This document shows, one piece after another, positions 1 to 12,559 of a stretch of DNA of 64,000 nt. The stretch spans positions 310,001 to 374,000 of the forward strand of contig JAVTVJ010000975.1 of NCBI GenBank assembly GCA_034509425.1, read 5' to 3'. The stretch comes from Eopsaltria australis. Lineage: Eukaryota; Chordata; Aves; Passeriformes; Petroicidae. The notes beneath the pieces are model-generated. The model did no database searches and had not been told where the DNA came from. It was given only the letters and a program-made list of their open reading frames with translations. Made by a program: the position numbers and the translations under genes. The first letter of the stretch is position 1. Each line of letters starts with the position of its first letter.

Positions 1-1989
1 AGTCAGTAATTCAAGGGGATTTTTATTGCTATCAGGTAAGTAAATGTTAGCCTCAAACAAATTAAAATTGTTTGTGGGGTGAGGGGTTGTGCCACATCCA
101 TGATCTGCCAGGAATTTCATTTGAACAGTGTTTTAGAGGCTTTGTTTTAGATTCCCATCTTTCAGGGATCTGCCCAAACATCTCTGGAGAGGCACAACTG
201 CTCCAAGAGCTGTCCAACAACCAAACATCCCAGCTGAGCTCCCCTGTGGCAGCCATCAGGCACTCCAAAAAGCAAATATTCCCCTCAGCAGCTCAGCTCC
301 AAAGGGCTGCTTTAACTGCTGTTTGTTTTCAAGCAGGCCTGAGCATGATCCCACAAGCATTTGTTGCAGTTTCCCAAGGCAGCACGGTGATTTCAGGTGA
401 TTAACAGGGATTATTACTGGCCATGTTTATTCCTGGCTCTGAGTGATGGGATCTCACTGGATATGGATGGGGTTTGTTTGGCTGGAAAGGATTCAGCTCC
501 AGAATGAAAAGGAAATTATCCAAAAAGGGGTTTACCAAATATTCTGTGTCTCTGTCCAACGTCAGAATCACAGTGATCATCTGCAGTGATTGACTCCCTG
601 TTTATAATCCATGTCCTTTCACTTTCCTGGGATTAGATCATGGCAGATTTATTCCCATTTCCTTGCAAAACAACTTTTGGGGAAGTGCAGTAAAAGAGGA
701 TCCTGTAAATGCTCACATGCTTGGGAGTTTCTGTGCTTCTCTGTTTCGCTGGGTTCACAAAGGGGTTTTCTGCATGGAAATGTCTGACACAGCAAAAGTA
801 TTGATTTGATACAGTAAAAACAGCAAATTGAATGAAATGGGGCACTGAAGGTGACTTTACACCATCAACCTCCAGGCTGGAGGAGCCTCCAAGCAGCAGG
901 AGCAGAGGTGCTGATGGATAATTCACTGGAAAAGCAGGAAAGAGAGCTCTGAAACTCCTTGGTGCCATTTCCATTGTTCAGGTGTTGACACACGTTTTAA
1001 ACCCAACATAAAAACAAACTAATGGAAACAGCATCAATCAACTTGGTTTTGGCCAGAAGGGGTTACCAGACCTTCCTGGCTGACTTAAATATTCTCCATT
1101 GAAAGTCAAGGCCCAACAATGGCCTTCCAGTACCTGAAAGGAGCTACAGGAAGGATGAGAGAGACAATTTGCAAGGGCCTGAAGTGCCAGAACTGCCACT
1201 GACACAAAATACAAATGTTTCTCTCCAAATAAAAATCCTATCCGTGATTTAAAAATAATCAGAAGCCTTCACACCCAAATTTTCCAGGAAAAAATGAGCC
1301 ACACTAAATCAATACCCATATTTTATTCCTATAGATAAGGTCACCCCAGCAATGCATTAGAAGGCCACCTATTCTTGATTTATCCAGCAAAATATTTGGA
1401 GATTAATTAAAAATAAATTCTTGGGATTAATTATTGAGAATAAGGCCCAAATCAGTTAAAATCAAGTAAGAGAACTTGTTCTTAACTACAGCAAGATGGT
1501 GAAGTTAAAACTGGAAAAGTTGCACAACCAAATAAACTGAATTTTGTCCAAATTCACTGGATTAAATTACAGTCATCTGGTAATGATTGTGAGCCAGTGA
1601 GGTCTGGTGTGTAAAAGGGATATAGAAACAGCCTCCAAATATGAAACAAATCAGGAATAATTGGCCTCTAAACAAGCACTTGATGTATGAAAAAGGAAAA
1701 TGCAAACCTCAGAATGCTTTTTAGAGCCACTGCCTGAACCAAGCCTCATCTCCAGTTCCAAAGAGTCCAAGTCAGCTGTGACAAAAGTGCGATGCAAACC
1801 AGCTTGGGAAGCTTCCAAAAGGTCCTGGATCCTACAGGGGAACAGAAGGGGAAAGGGAGGGAGGCTCTGTGAGATGGAACTGACACCAGCACTGTCCTCA
1901 TTGGGGCTGGAGCAAATTATGTGTAATGAGAGGGGAAAAATAAAGGACAAAACCTCCATGTACTACATTCTAATTAGACACAATATACA
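1..1989. other. Intergenic DNA, no gene seen
   Basis: No reading frame here shows a recognisable domain, and no set of exons with matching splice phases could be assembled. By synteny with human, MFSD1 would lie beyond the left edge, but no MFSD1 exon is visible. Base composition is ordinary AT-rich avian intergenic sequence. Confidence 0.6.
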
Positions 1990-2437
1990 GAATCATGGAA
2001 TGGCTTGGGTTGGAAAGGGCCTTAAAGCCCATCCAGCCCCACCCCTGCCATGGGCAGGGACACTTTCCACCATCCCAGGCTGCTCCAAGCCCCAATGTCC
2101 AGCCTGGCCTTGGGCACTGCCAGGGATCCAGGGGCAGCCACAGCAAATCTGGGAATTCCATCCCAGCCCCTCCCCACCCTCCCAGCCAGGAATTCCTTCC
2201 CCAGATCCCATCCATCCCTGCTCTCTGGCAGTGGAAACCATTCCCTGTGTCCTGTCCCTCCATCCCTTGTCAATAATCCCTCTCCATCTTTCTTGCAGCC
2301 CCTTCAGATGAGGCCACAATGAGGTCACTCCAAAGCTTCTCCAGGCTGAACAATCCCAGTTCTTCAGCCTTTCCTCCCAGCAGAACTGTTCCATCCCTCT
2401 GACCACCCTGGTCCCTCCTCTGGACTCTCTCCTGCAG
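1990..2437 (-). mobile_element. CR1 LINE 3' fragment, about 450 bp
   Basis: The left edge carries the reverse complement of the CR1 3' end (AATCATGGAATGGCTTGGGT) and the block then follows the usual CR1 3' UTR order through the CTCCAGGCTGAACAA segment near 2340. It is one of the longest CR1 copies in the window. The open frames inside it are repeat shadows, not genes. Confidence 0.9.
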
Positions 2438-4420
2438 TAGATGCATCCTTTCAGGTTAAGTAATTCACTTCAGCTCCTTTGGTTCAGCTCTAACACAAGC
2501 AGAGCTTCATTTCACCCTCACCAAAGAGCCTGAAGCAACCTCGGCTCTCAGAGCATGCACTTCCAGCTTTTAAAGGTCCAAAACCTCCAGAGCTTAAAAT
2601 AAATACATTTCCTAAATGTTGTGGAAGCACAAAACCTCGTGCTTGTACACATTTGCAAACATCCCCCAGCCTTGACCTGGACCTGTTCAGGATCTGGGCT
2701 TTTGTTTTTCCCAAGTCAGACTGTTTTGTAAATTCAGAGTCCCGCCAGATCAACAGCAAATCACAGCAGCCTGATCTCTGCAGAAGGGCAGGAACCTGCC
2801 CTGGGATTGTCCCCGCTTTGTCACAGGGGTTCGGTGCCCTTGTCTCACTGACCCTCGGTTACCCACAGCCTCCTGGAGGAAGGAAACTGCCCTGTCACCG
2901 GGACAGCAGGAAAAGGAGGAGAACGCGAGGGAAAAGGAAGTGCATCCAAAGTCAGGGACCGGGGCAGCGCCTCAGGGCTCAGCTCTTTGTGACAAAGCCG
3001 CATTTAGAGGCTTTTACCTCTTTTCAAGAAACTCCCCCACAGTCAAAGGCACCGCAGCTGTGAGTGTGGAACCCCTGCGCAGGGTGGCTTTAACTTCTTC
3101 CCTGAGCAGCAGGACAGGCCGCTTCTTCCCTCCCCACCCCACCCTCCCCGACATCCTTAACCAAAGTTTCCTCACAGGCCATCCCTGCTCCGCCTCGCTG
3201 CTCGCCTTTCCATGGATCTGCGCTTCCTGCGCTCCCACGGGATCCTCGGTGCTCATCCCACACCCAGGCTGCTGCTGGAAGGGCAGGAAGGGGACAGCAG
3301 TGACACTGGTACTGCCCAAACCCCCCCAGTGCCAGCCGAGATCAATCAGCCTGTGGATTTCAGTTTAAAAGGAACATCAGCGCTGTCACCACAGCGAGAT
3401 AAACGAGGAAGGGCTGGATGTTGGTTTCTTCCTGAAAAATATTGGAGAGAAACATGGCAGGTGTCCCAAAAAGGGAAAAATTATCCTCCAGCTAACCTTG
3501 ACACCAGGCAGGTGTCCAGAGCCGTCCACCAGTCCAGAGGCTCCAAGCCCCCTCCAGCCTGGCCTGTGTGAAACATAAAAATACAAACTGTTTATTACGG
3601 AATCTGTTTCAGGAGGGAAAATCATAACCAGCAAAATCAGGAAAATTAGCTGGGTGGCATAAAAAACGGTAATAAAGAATAGTATTATACCTTTACTGTA
3701 ATAATTATTTCCCTCGCTTCAGAAAGCCTCAGGAATACTGATTTTCAAATTCGGTGAAAAAGCGTTCCAGTAATAAAAAGAGACTTAAAGCTCCACAGGA
3801 GACAGTTTGAGTCCTTAACCAGAGTTTTGATTTCGTTTTGATTTACTTCTCTGAGGTCCCAGCCCAGAAACCTGTCCCAATACTCATGCAGAGCACAAAA
3901 ATAGATTCCCAGCTGCACATACAAACCCGCGTCTGCTGGGATGGTAATTGAGCAGGTCGTTAAAAATCAGCTTTTTTAACACAGGAAGTGCTGTAGCCTT
4001 TTACATTTTACCATATCCAGTCTCTCCAAAAGAGATGCTTCCAGTTGGAGCAAGGCAACAAGCCCACTTGTATCCCAAAGATCATTTTAAGGGAATCTGG
4101 CTGCTTTCTCTGTTGATTTTCTTCATGTTACCAAGACATGACTGTACTGGTTCCAAAACCTTCACTGAGTGAGATTTATTCCAGAGATGAATGCTTCCCT
4201 CTGCTTCTTATGCACAATGTTTGGAATATTTCAGCCCTGTCCCAGGCAAAGCCTGTCATGGTGTGAGCGAGGCTCTGGGGTTTTGGGAGGTGTTGAGTTG
4301 TGGTAACACTGAGAAGGAGCTAACTGTGTTTTTCCAACCATTACCTGTGTTTGCTCTGATCTGTGTCAGGATTACACATCTGGCTCCAGCTGCAGGCTCC
4401 CTTCAGACAGATCCTGTGAC
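2438..4420. other. Intergenic DNA upstream of RARRES1
   Basis: Nothing gene-like was found. The 2780-3330 part is moderately GC-rich, but has no CpG-dense core and no exon that can be tied to a flanking gene. The rest is unremarkable AT-rich sequence. Confidence 0.5.
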
Positions 4421-4424
4421 CCTC

Positions 4425-5232
4425 GAGTGTCCCTGGCTCTCCTCAGAACCCCTGGTCCTGCTCGAGTTCCAGCATCCTTCAAGTCCCTCTGAGCACCCCC
4501 AACCCCCCTGAAATACCCCCAGTCCCCCTCAAGCCTCCTCATCACCTCTCAGAACCCCTGGTCTCCCCCAAGTTCCCCTGGCTTCCATTAGGACCCTGGA
4601 ACCCCTCAAATCCCTCTCAGCCCCCCAGTACCCCTGGTCCCCTCAAGCTCTTCTGGCTCCCTTCAATTCCCCCTGGCTCCCCTTAAAACCCCTGGTCCCC
4701 CTCAAGTCCCCCTGGCTGCCCTCCAAGTCCTCAGTTGCCCTCAAATCCCTCTGGTTCCTCTCAGAACCCCTGGTCCTGTTCAAGTGCCCCTGGCTCCTCT
4801 CAGCACCTGACACCCCTCAAATCCCCCTGGCTCCCCTCAGAAATCTCAGACCCCTCAAATCCCCCTGGCTCCCCTCGGAAATCTCAGATCCCTCAAGTCC
4901 CCCTGGCTCCTCTCAGAAATCTCAGACCCCTCAAGTCCCCCTGGCTCCTCTCAGAAATCTCAGACCCCTCAAATCCCCCTGGCTCCCCTCAATTTCTCCC
5001 GCTCCCCTCAATACCCCTGGTTCCTCTCAAATGTCCCTGGCTCCTCTCAGTACCTGACACCCTTCAAATCCCCCTGGCTCCCCTCAAAATTCTCAGACCC
5101 CTTCAAATGCCCCTGGTTCCCCTCAAATCCCCCTGGTCCCTCGCAAGTATCCCCAGCATCTTCAAGTCTCCGTGTCCCCATAACACCCCTGTTCCCTCCA
5201 AGCCCCCCGGCTCCCCTGAGCCCCCCCGGCCC
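4425..5232 (+). repeat. C-rich minisatellite upstream of RARRES1
   Basis: About 800 bp of imperfect tandem copies built on CCCCTGGCTCCCCTCA-type units. In the 4800-4990 part a longer unit of about 38 bp recurs, adding AGAAATCTCAGACCCCTCAA. The strand is C-rich and almost free of CpG until it runs into the RARRES1 CpG island. The long proline/serine/leucine-rich open frame across it results from the stop-poor repeat and is not regarded as a gene. It ends about 170 bp before the RARRES1 start codon. Confidence 0.9.
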
Positions 5233-5700
5233 TGCAGGCTCTGTGGTGGGAGGGCTGAGGGAAGGGGAGTCGCCGCCTGGCCGGGCCGGGCCCTGCTGCG
5301 GGCGCTGCAGCGGGCGGAGGGCGGGCGGGAGCAGCGGGCCGGGCCCCGCTATTTGTACGGGAGCGGCGCCGAGCCCGCCCAGTGCCCGCCGCTGCCCGCA
5401 CCATGCCGGGGCTCCGTGCCCTGCCGGGGCTCCGCGCCTCGCCGCCCGCCTTCCTGCTGCTCCTCGTCCTCGCCGTTGCCCGTGTGAGCCCCGCGGCGCC
5501 GGGCGCCGGGCAGGAGCTGCAGCCCGGCAGCCGCTCGGCCGCGGCGGCGGCGAGGGTGGCCCTGCAGTACCGCAACTTCCAGGAGGGATCCCTCGGCGGG
5601 CTCCGGGCGCTCGGGCAGGTCCGCAAGGCTACGCTGAAGGTAAGCGGGGGTGTCAAGGGACGCTGGGGAAAGCGCAGTTAACAGTAATTATTGTATTAGT
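5233..5700 (+). promoter_or_regulatory. RARRES1: RARRES1 CpG-island promoter
   Basis: A sharp rise in CpG density begins near 5240 and covers the first coding exon. A weak TATA-like CTATTTGTA lies at 5349-5357, about 46 bp before the ATG. Core promoter function is inferred from position and composition. No clear direct-repeat retinoic acid response element was seen here, although the mammalian gene is retinoid-inducible. Confidence 0.75.
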
Positions 5701-8700
5701 GTTGTTATACATAACTGAGCTGAGCGCGTTCCCACGCAGGACACCGGGCGCCTTCCTGCATCCCTCAGGAGCCGCTGCCCCGCTGCCCCAGCCTCGGGGA
5801 CACCCGGGTCCCCTCAGGGGCCGCTGTCCCCTCTCCCCTTCCTCAGGGGGCACCCGAGTCCCCTCCGGGACCGCTGTCCCACTGTCCCATCCTCAGGGAC
5901 ACCCAGGTCTCCTCAGGGACCACTGTCCCACCGTCCCATCCTCAGGGACACCCAGGTCTCCTCCGGGACCGCTGTCCCCCAGCCTCGTCCCTCACGGGGC
6001 CCCTGGCTCTCCTCAGGAGTTGCTGTCCCGCAGTCCCTCCCTCAGACCACGAGTTTAATCTAACGGTGATGCAGTTCCCACCAGAAAATACACCTTAATC
6101 TTCCAAAAATCACATCGAATTGAGGTGCCGGAACGGGACAGGAGTCACAGAGAGGAGCAGCTAGAGGGGCAGAGCCTCAGCATCATGGAAGGCTTGCCAG
6201 GGATGCTCGAGGTGGTGCTCGGGGTACAGCCCTTCTCCTCCTCCAGGGGTGGGGGTTTTTTACAGCCTTTTCAGTTTCTGAAAGTACAGGATCAGGCAAA
6301 AACTCCTGGGGAATGTTTGCCCAGGCTGTAGATCCTGGAAGGAATGCATCACCTTCCTGGAGAGCTGAGGGATGGGGTTTAAATCCAGCTCTGTGCTCCT
6401 GCTGCAGAGCAACTCCTGAAGCAAGGGCTGGTTGTGCTGGATCCCCAGAACAACAAATTCTGGATTCTGGATTCTGCTGGGCAGCCCCTGAGAGCAAGGG
6501 CTGGCTGTATTGGGTTCCCAGTGTGAGGTACCAAAGGCAGCACTGGATTCCACTGGATCCTTTCCAGGATCTGGAGATCTTCCACCCCTTGTCCTGTGCA
6601 ACTTCTAAAAGTGAGTCAGAAGGTGCAGTGTTAAATCTTCCCTTTCAAAGAAGAGACTCCAAACCAACCAGAAATATTTATGGTGCATTGAGGCAGCCCT
6701 TACAGAGATCATTGAGTGCTGAGCATGGAAGTGCTCATGGGACATTGAAGTTTTCCTGTGGAATTGCTGCAGACACCTATGACAGGAATTCTCTGTTATT
6801 TTCTACTCTCCAACAGTACAAGTGCTCCTTCTGTATTTCCTGGACACTTTGCATATGTCAATATGTAAATATTTCTGTGTATAAACACCTGTGCCTGGCT
6901 GAAGAATAGGTGAATATTTGTGGGGAGGGAAAGGGGTTTTTCCAGCCTCTATCAGCCACCTGCCTCCTGATACAGGAAGGAAAATAATTATAGAGAAGTG
7001 AAATTGCTCTTGATTTCCTCAGTGCTGCTGCTGTAGGAGCTCTCTGGAACCACTCTCTGCAGTTTATTTCCTTTTTTTTTTTTTTTTTTTTGCACACTCT
7101 GTGAAAACAAGAGGAGAAAAGCACTAAAAGTGGGCACTTCCTTCTTTCCTGTCCTCCCCTGGAAAAATATGAAAAGAATTTCCTGGAAGGAATGTGCTGT
7201 ATTACGTGAAGGCAAGGGGCAGAAATGTTGGGATTTGGGGGTTTTTTGTTTGGCTGGTTTTTAATTATTTTTTAAAGTGGGCTAATTTCCTATTGGTTAC
7301 TCTATTACTGGATCTAGTAAAATCAGGATAATTTTTTCATGGAATTTAATAATGAGCATTGTAATTTAATACTAACTTTATTATCCCACAAGCTGCTGAA
7401 ACTGGTAATTGGAAACAGGACTGGGAACTCTCTTACAGGGGAAAGATCTTTCAAGTTCAGGTAAAATGAGACTTTCTTTCCTGGCAACCAAATTCCAAAC
7501 ATGAAATAATCCTTACCTTGCTGTTGCATTTTGTTGTCCCTTCTTTTTTCTTGAGTGAGGAATTTGTAGGAAACTGCAGCTCCTGGAGCTGTTGAAGCTG
7601 CACTTTAAAATACACTTTCAATAAAAGAAGCATTAATTTGTGCCAGCTGAAGATTCCAGAATTTTAGGGGAAGCTTTTGGGAGCAGTTTCCCATCCCAAG
7701 CTGTCCCAAAAATCCTAATTTAGGAGCAGGGAGGTGAAGGGGAAAGGGAAGAGCCAGATGAGCTCATGCAGTATTTGCTTAAATTGGACTAAAAAATCCC
7801 ATATTCAGATATCCAGGTGGACATTTCACAACCTCACCTGGACACAAACAGTGCAATACCACAGCTCTGCTCCCTAATTAGAAGCCAATTAAAATTTTTC
7901 TATTGATTTCCAACAGTCAGAGCCCCACATTTGGGTGGGAAAGGCAGAATCCATGGCAGGGGCAGCTCTGACTCCTTCTCCCAGCTTCTCCCTGCTTGGT
8001 GATCCAAGCAAAAACTGATCCCAGGGGAGAAATCCTGGTGGGAAACACAGAGGGGAAGAGATGGAAACGTCCTGCGGGACGGGGAAGAGAGGGATCCTCC
8101 CTTTCCGTGCCTGTGGGGGGTGAGGGGAGTGCGAACTGACTGCAAACTGACTGCAAACTGATTCTTTTGGGACCTGCAGTGAGGCTGCTCCAGAATTGCT
8201 GTTTTGGCCTTCCCAGGACTAAAAATCTGTCAGAGAAGTTGCAGTGATTTAGAGCCCAGAAGTAAAAGAATCCCATGACCCAGATATTGAGTGGAAAAAT
8301 GAATTACTCACTTGTTTTCTTCTCTTTTTTGGGCACTTTCATCTTTGGCTGCTTCCCTGGGGGTTGTCAGACATCCCTGAGCTCTGAGCTCCTCACACTC
8401 TGGGGTTGGGTAACGGCGTTTTGGGATGAGACTGGGGAAGAATAGTGGAAATAAAAGTTTTTCTTTGGGACTGCAAAGACTTCTGTGCATTTACAATTAT
8501 TTCATGCCAAATGGAGCTTCTCCCTTCTCCCTGCTGAGCTCAGGAAGCCCCAGGTGTTCACACCAGAATTTATATTTGTTTTAGCTGTGTAGCACCGTTT
8601 GAAAGCAGTAGCAGGATGATAGGACCTGCTAGCAGTACTGTGGGGCAGGAGGGAATCTCTGCTTCAAACCCCACAGAAACACAGAATTCTGTGCTCTTTG

Positions 8701-11700
8701 GAAAGTCCTGCTGACTATTTCAGCTTCTCTTACCTGCAGGACTGGTGACATACAGGAGTAAAATCCCCAAATGTAATCAGATTGGGGTGTTAGAAACCAT
8801 AGCAGTAGCACCTCTTGTGTAGATCTGCAATAATTACAAATTTAGACTTAAATGTGGTCATTGCATAGATGAGACCCTTCTAAACTGAAATTCATTTGAA
8901 TTATTTCTTCTTTGGTGATCCTGCACTTCAGAAAGTCACTTTTCCCTATTCTGCCCATGTCCCATTTTCACTTTGAGGACAATATTTGAGGCAATACACA
9001 AAAAAGGGCAAAAGAGGAGAAGGAGGGTGCAGAGAAGAAAGAAATTATCAAAGTCTGAGCTCATCCTCTCTGTTTCCTGCACCCCCTTCATGGTGAGATT
9101 TGGCTCCACACTGGACTTGCATCATCCTTAACCTCTAGGAGGGGATTTTATAAAAATAAAGTGACTAAAGCCATTTTTAACCTGCATTTCCCAGCTCTGT
9201 GTAGGTAGCACAGGCAGGTGCTGAGCTGAGAGTCTGCTGTGGGTATGAGACTTCATTGAATTCATACCATTAATGATTTCCTGGGAAAAGTGTGCTGGGA
9301 ACAGGAAGGCTTAGGGTTGGATAAATAACACACAGAGGTTTGCTTTGGGTCCTGCAAGCAGCCAGAATTGGATTTAAATACCAAGAAAAGACTAAAAATC
9401 AGTGATGTTACACTGAAAAATAGGGAATTTCAGAAGGGACAGTCCCTCCTCAGAGCTCCTTGCAGCACATCAGGCTCTAATTCCACTGCTGGCTCCATCT
9501 CCTCTCTTGCAGAACATCCCGGAGTCTGGCCACAAGTACTACCTGCAGTTCAGCACTGAGGACTACAGGACTGGGGTGAGTTCCTGTTCCTCCCCCTCCT
9601 CACCCTGGGCATTAAACCAACCCCAGAGCTCCAAACAGGGACATTTATAAATGGATCTGCCACAATGGAAGGACCTTCCTGCTCCTCCCTACCTGTCTTT
9701 GCTCTGGGGCTCACCTGAGTGATCTGTGGGGTCCCATTATCCCTCTCTGGTCCCCGTTCTCCTGCTGTCCACACCCCAAACTGGGAATCAGGAGCTGACA
9801 GCTCCACGTCCTTTCCCATTACACCCCCCCCATTCACTCTGCCCCAGCTGTCAGCAGCATTTTACTCTCCTCTTCCTTCACACACATTTTGTGGAATTCA
9901 AGTGATTTTCAGAACTTGCTGTGAAGCCTTTGATTATTTTTGTTTCAAGACTGACACAATGGAAGTCCCTGGTATCAATTAATGTTGTTTCTTGAGCTCT
10001 CACAAACAGATTTCCAGGATGACTTAGAGCATTGTCATGTCCTGAAAGCAGGACAAGCATTAATTAAAACCTTCTGTTAAATCCCTTCAGCCTTGTGGTT
10101 TTAACCTCTTTCCTGGAAAAAAAAGAAAAATAAAATCTTTCTTGACACTTTCCTAAGCCCTGAACAGCTTCATACAAAGAGTGAGTTGCTTGTAAATAAA
10201 ACCTTGATTAAAAATAAGAGTTTTAAACTCTCCCTGGACAGGAAGATGCTGGGAGCTGCCTGGCCACAGTGCTGTATCCAAAGAAAAAGTCTCCTCCTGT
10301 TGTCAGCATCAAATGCTCCCACACCAAAGACCAGAAGGAAATCCAGGAAGAGGACAACAGACTTTACCAAAGGATCAGGCACCAAACCAAACCAATAACT
10401 GGAAACAACATTCCAGGTACATTCCTCCTAACATTCACCTGTATTTCATTTTATCTCAATGAACAACACAAGCATTTGGAAAGGAGACTCATTATTGACA
10501 GTAGCACCCTGAGACCATCCTCCTGTCCAAACAGGGGTTTTTGGGAGCACAGAGCCCCTCTGGATTCACCTCCCCCTTCCTGTGAGGATGGTTTGGGTTT
10601 ATAAGCAGCTCCACACCATTTTTAAGCCAAGTCAATGCAGATTGTCTTCCAGGAATAACAAGTGCCCAAACCCACACACCGCCCTAGCTGTGGCTGGAAA
10701 TTCACTGGGAATGACCAACACAGTTTTTCCATCTTGGAAAAATCCCAGCTTTTCTCCCAGCTGGGTAAAGACTCCCATTACTGTGGATTTCTGGGTTTCT
10801 CACCTCATCATGGGGACCCCTCTCTTGGCAATGTCAGCTCTGCCACACTTCCACATTTCCCTGGGAAGAGCCCATCCCAGGAATGGTGCTGTGCCAGGCA
10901 AAACCACTCTGAGGTTCATCATTTTTTCTGCTGCCCAGCCAGAATTAATATTATTTTCTGTCTCTCCTTGCCTTGCAGACAGCTATGGCAACATCGAGCC
11001 TGCCCTGGAGCCAGTGTGGGCTCTGGCTGTGGCTGGCAGCAGCTCCATCATGTGGGAAAAGTCCACAGAGACCTTGGGATACTTCCTGGCCCAAGTGAAG
11101 TCCGTGAGGCAGTGGGTGAGTGGGACAGAGGGACAGGCAGCACAGAGCACTGGGTGAGTGGGGCACAGGGACAGAGGGACAGGAAGCACAGAGCGCTGGG
11201 TGAGTGGGACAGGAGGGACAGGAAGCACAGAGCGCTGCTCCTCACCAGTAGCTCTCCCTCTGCACGAGCACTCTGTCCAGGTTTTCCTGGGGAAATTGTC
11301 CTTACCTGGATGTGCAGGAGTGGCCTCTGCAGGTGCTGCAGTTCCTTAGCCCCTCAGCAGAGCCCAGCACCCTCGGCCCCTGGCCATGCTCACCCCTGAC
11401 ACAAACCTGGCTGGGGGGCAGCTCCCACACCTGCAGCACATCCAGCAGCACTTCAGAGCCCTCTGGCCTCAGCCAGCTGGGATCCACAGGCAGGATCCAG
11501 CTTTGGCTGCTCAGCTTTTGAGCATCTCTCTGAAGGAGAGGTTCATAGTCAGGTGTAATTCTCAGATTTAATTGAGTAAAACTCCATTAATTAGCACCTG
11601 GTTCCATTGCAGACAGGCTACAGAGCCACACAGCTCTTGGTGCCCTCAAACATTCCATGCAGGAATTGACGCTAATTCCATCTTTCCATGATCAAAACCC

Positions 11701-12147
11701 ATCTCACTCCAGGCAGCAACCACAGGGCCCTGGTCACCTCCTTCCCTGGGCTGCAGTAAATCACAGCAGCCATTACATTTCAACACTCTAACCCTGCGTT
11801 CCTGATAATTCTTTTCTTTTTTCCACCTGCCCAGATCAGGAAAGATGATTTTATTGAGTTTGACTACACTGTCCTCCTGCATGAAATCCCCACCCAGGTA
11901 AGGAAGTGCACGTGAACAACCCCTGCTGTCAGCAGATGAACAGCACAAAGGTGATAAATCAATCCGTGTGTTTAAATCCCTTCTCCAGGAAATGATTTCC
12001 TGTCACATGCGCCTGACGTGGCTCCCTGGGCGCCCCCTGAAAGTGAAACACTTCTGTGCTTCTGAGAACCACGGTGTGGATGAGGGATCTGGGGCAGAGT
12101 CTGGATCAGCTGCCGGGGCCTCAGCTGAAAAGGGAGCCAATGTTTAA
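5403..12147 (+). CDS. RARRES1: RARRES1, latexin-family protein (6 coding exons)
   Basis: Coding exons are 5403-5639, 9513-9575, 10242-10416, 10979-11115, 11835-11897 and 11989-12147, all with AG/GT borders and compatible phases, giving 277 residues (human about 294). Residues 15-28 form a hydrophobic leucine-rich stretch after an Arg-containing N-terminus, which fits the signal-anchor of this membrane-associated family. The rest matches the two cystatin-like domains of the latexin/RARRES1 family; recognisable marks are the GHKYYLQFSTE stretch (residues 85-95), the NIPDSYGNIEP junction (about 156-166) and FDYTVLLHE (about 213-221). The C-terminal tail is Gly/Ala/Ser/Glu-rich and divergent, as in mammals. 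In mammals RARRES1 (TIG1) is retinoid-induced and growth-suppressive. The ATG follows a GCACC context and opens the only frame that joins to exon 2. Paralogue LXN lies about 6.3 kb downstream on the same strand. Confidence 0.95.
5757..6035 (+). repeat. GC-rich minisatellite in RARRES1 intron 1
   Basis: About five imperfect tandem copies of a unit near 48-50 bp, built on CTCAGGGACACCCAGGTCTC followed by GGGACCGCTGTCCC. It begins about 120 bp after the exon 1 donor, inside the edge of the CpG island, so it could affect promoter-proximal transcription. Confidence 0.85.
7070..7091 (+). repeat. Poly(T) run of about 20 bases
   Basis: A homopolymer T tract in RARRES1 intron 1. No retrotransposed body was recognised beside it. 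Shorter T-rich runs occur at 21950-21972 and 23160-23182. Confidence 0.85.
11111..11235 (+). repeat. Tandem repeat containing the RARRES1 exon 4 splice donor
   Basis: Three imperfect copies (spacing about 38 and 46 bp) of TGGGTGAGTGGG followed by ACAGAGGGACAGGAAGCACAG. The first copy starts in the last codon of exon 4 and provides its donor (GT at 11116). Copies 2 and 3 place equally good GTGAGT donors at 11154 and 11200. Confidence 0.9.
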
Positions 12148-12532
12148 GTGAAATCCTCAGTTCCGTGGCTATGGATCCAATCAGCAAATCCCCGTGCTGA
12201 CAGACCTGGAGCTGGGATCATCCTTCTGTGCAAGGTGTGAATGGGAATGGTTTCACTGTGCCAAAATTCGTTCCTGTCACTTCTTCAACTGTGAGATTCA
12301 AGTTCTGCAGCTCTGCCTAAACTTCTGCTACTCCATATATACACAGATGAACATACAGCGGTTGATTTGATGTCACTAATTAACTGTTACTTAAGGGTTT
12401 GTAAACAAAGTTAATATATTTGGATAAAAATCAAGAGGAAAAGTGTTAATCTGTCATTAGGAAAGATTTGCCTGCTAATTTTTTTTGTCATTTTTTGGGC
12501 TAGAATCATGCTGATTTTTAACTCACATCTCC

Positions 12533-12538
12533 AATAAA
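12533..12538 (+). terminator. RARRES1: RARRES1 polyadenylation signal AATAAA
   Basis: The first canonical AATAAA after the stop codon, giving a 3' UTR of about 400 nt. A second AATAAA near 13077 could serve as a distal site. Use of either is inferred. Confidence 0.6.
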
Positions 12539-12559
12539 CCAAATACCATCACTCAGGGT

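Noticed and set aside
2780..3330. GC-rich stretch considered as the first exon and promoter of MFSD1
   Set aside because: CpG density is modest and no frame resembles a major-facilitator N-terminus; synteny alone is not enough.
4735..6058. Two long proline/serine- and arginine-rich open frames (250 and 271 codons) around the RARRES1 promoter
   Set aside because: They run through the minisatellite and CpG island in frames different from RARRES1 exon 1. Their length comes from stop-poor, GC-rich repeat units.
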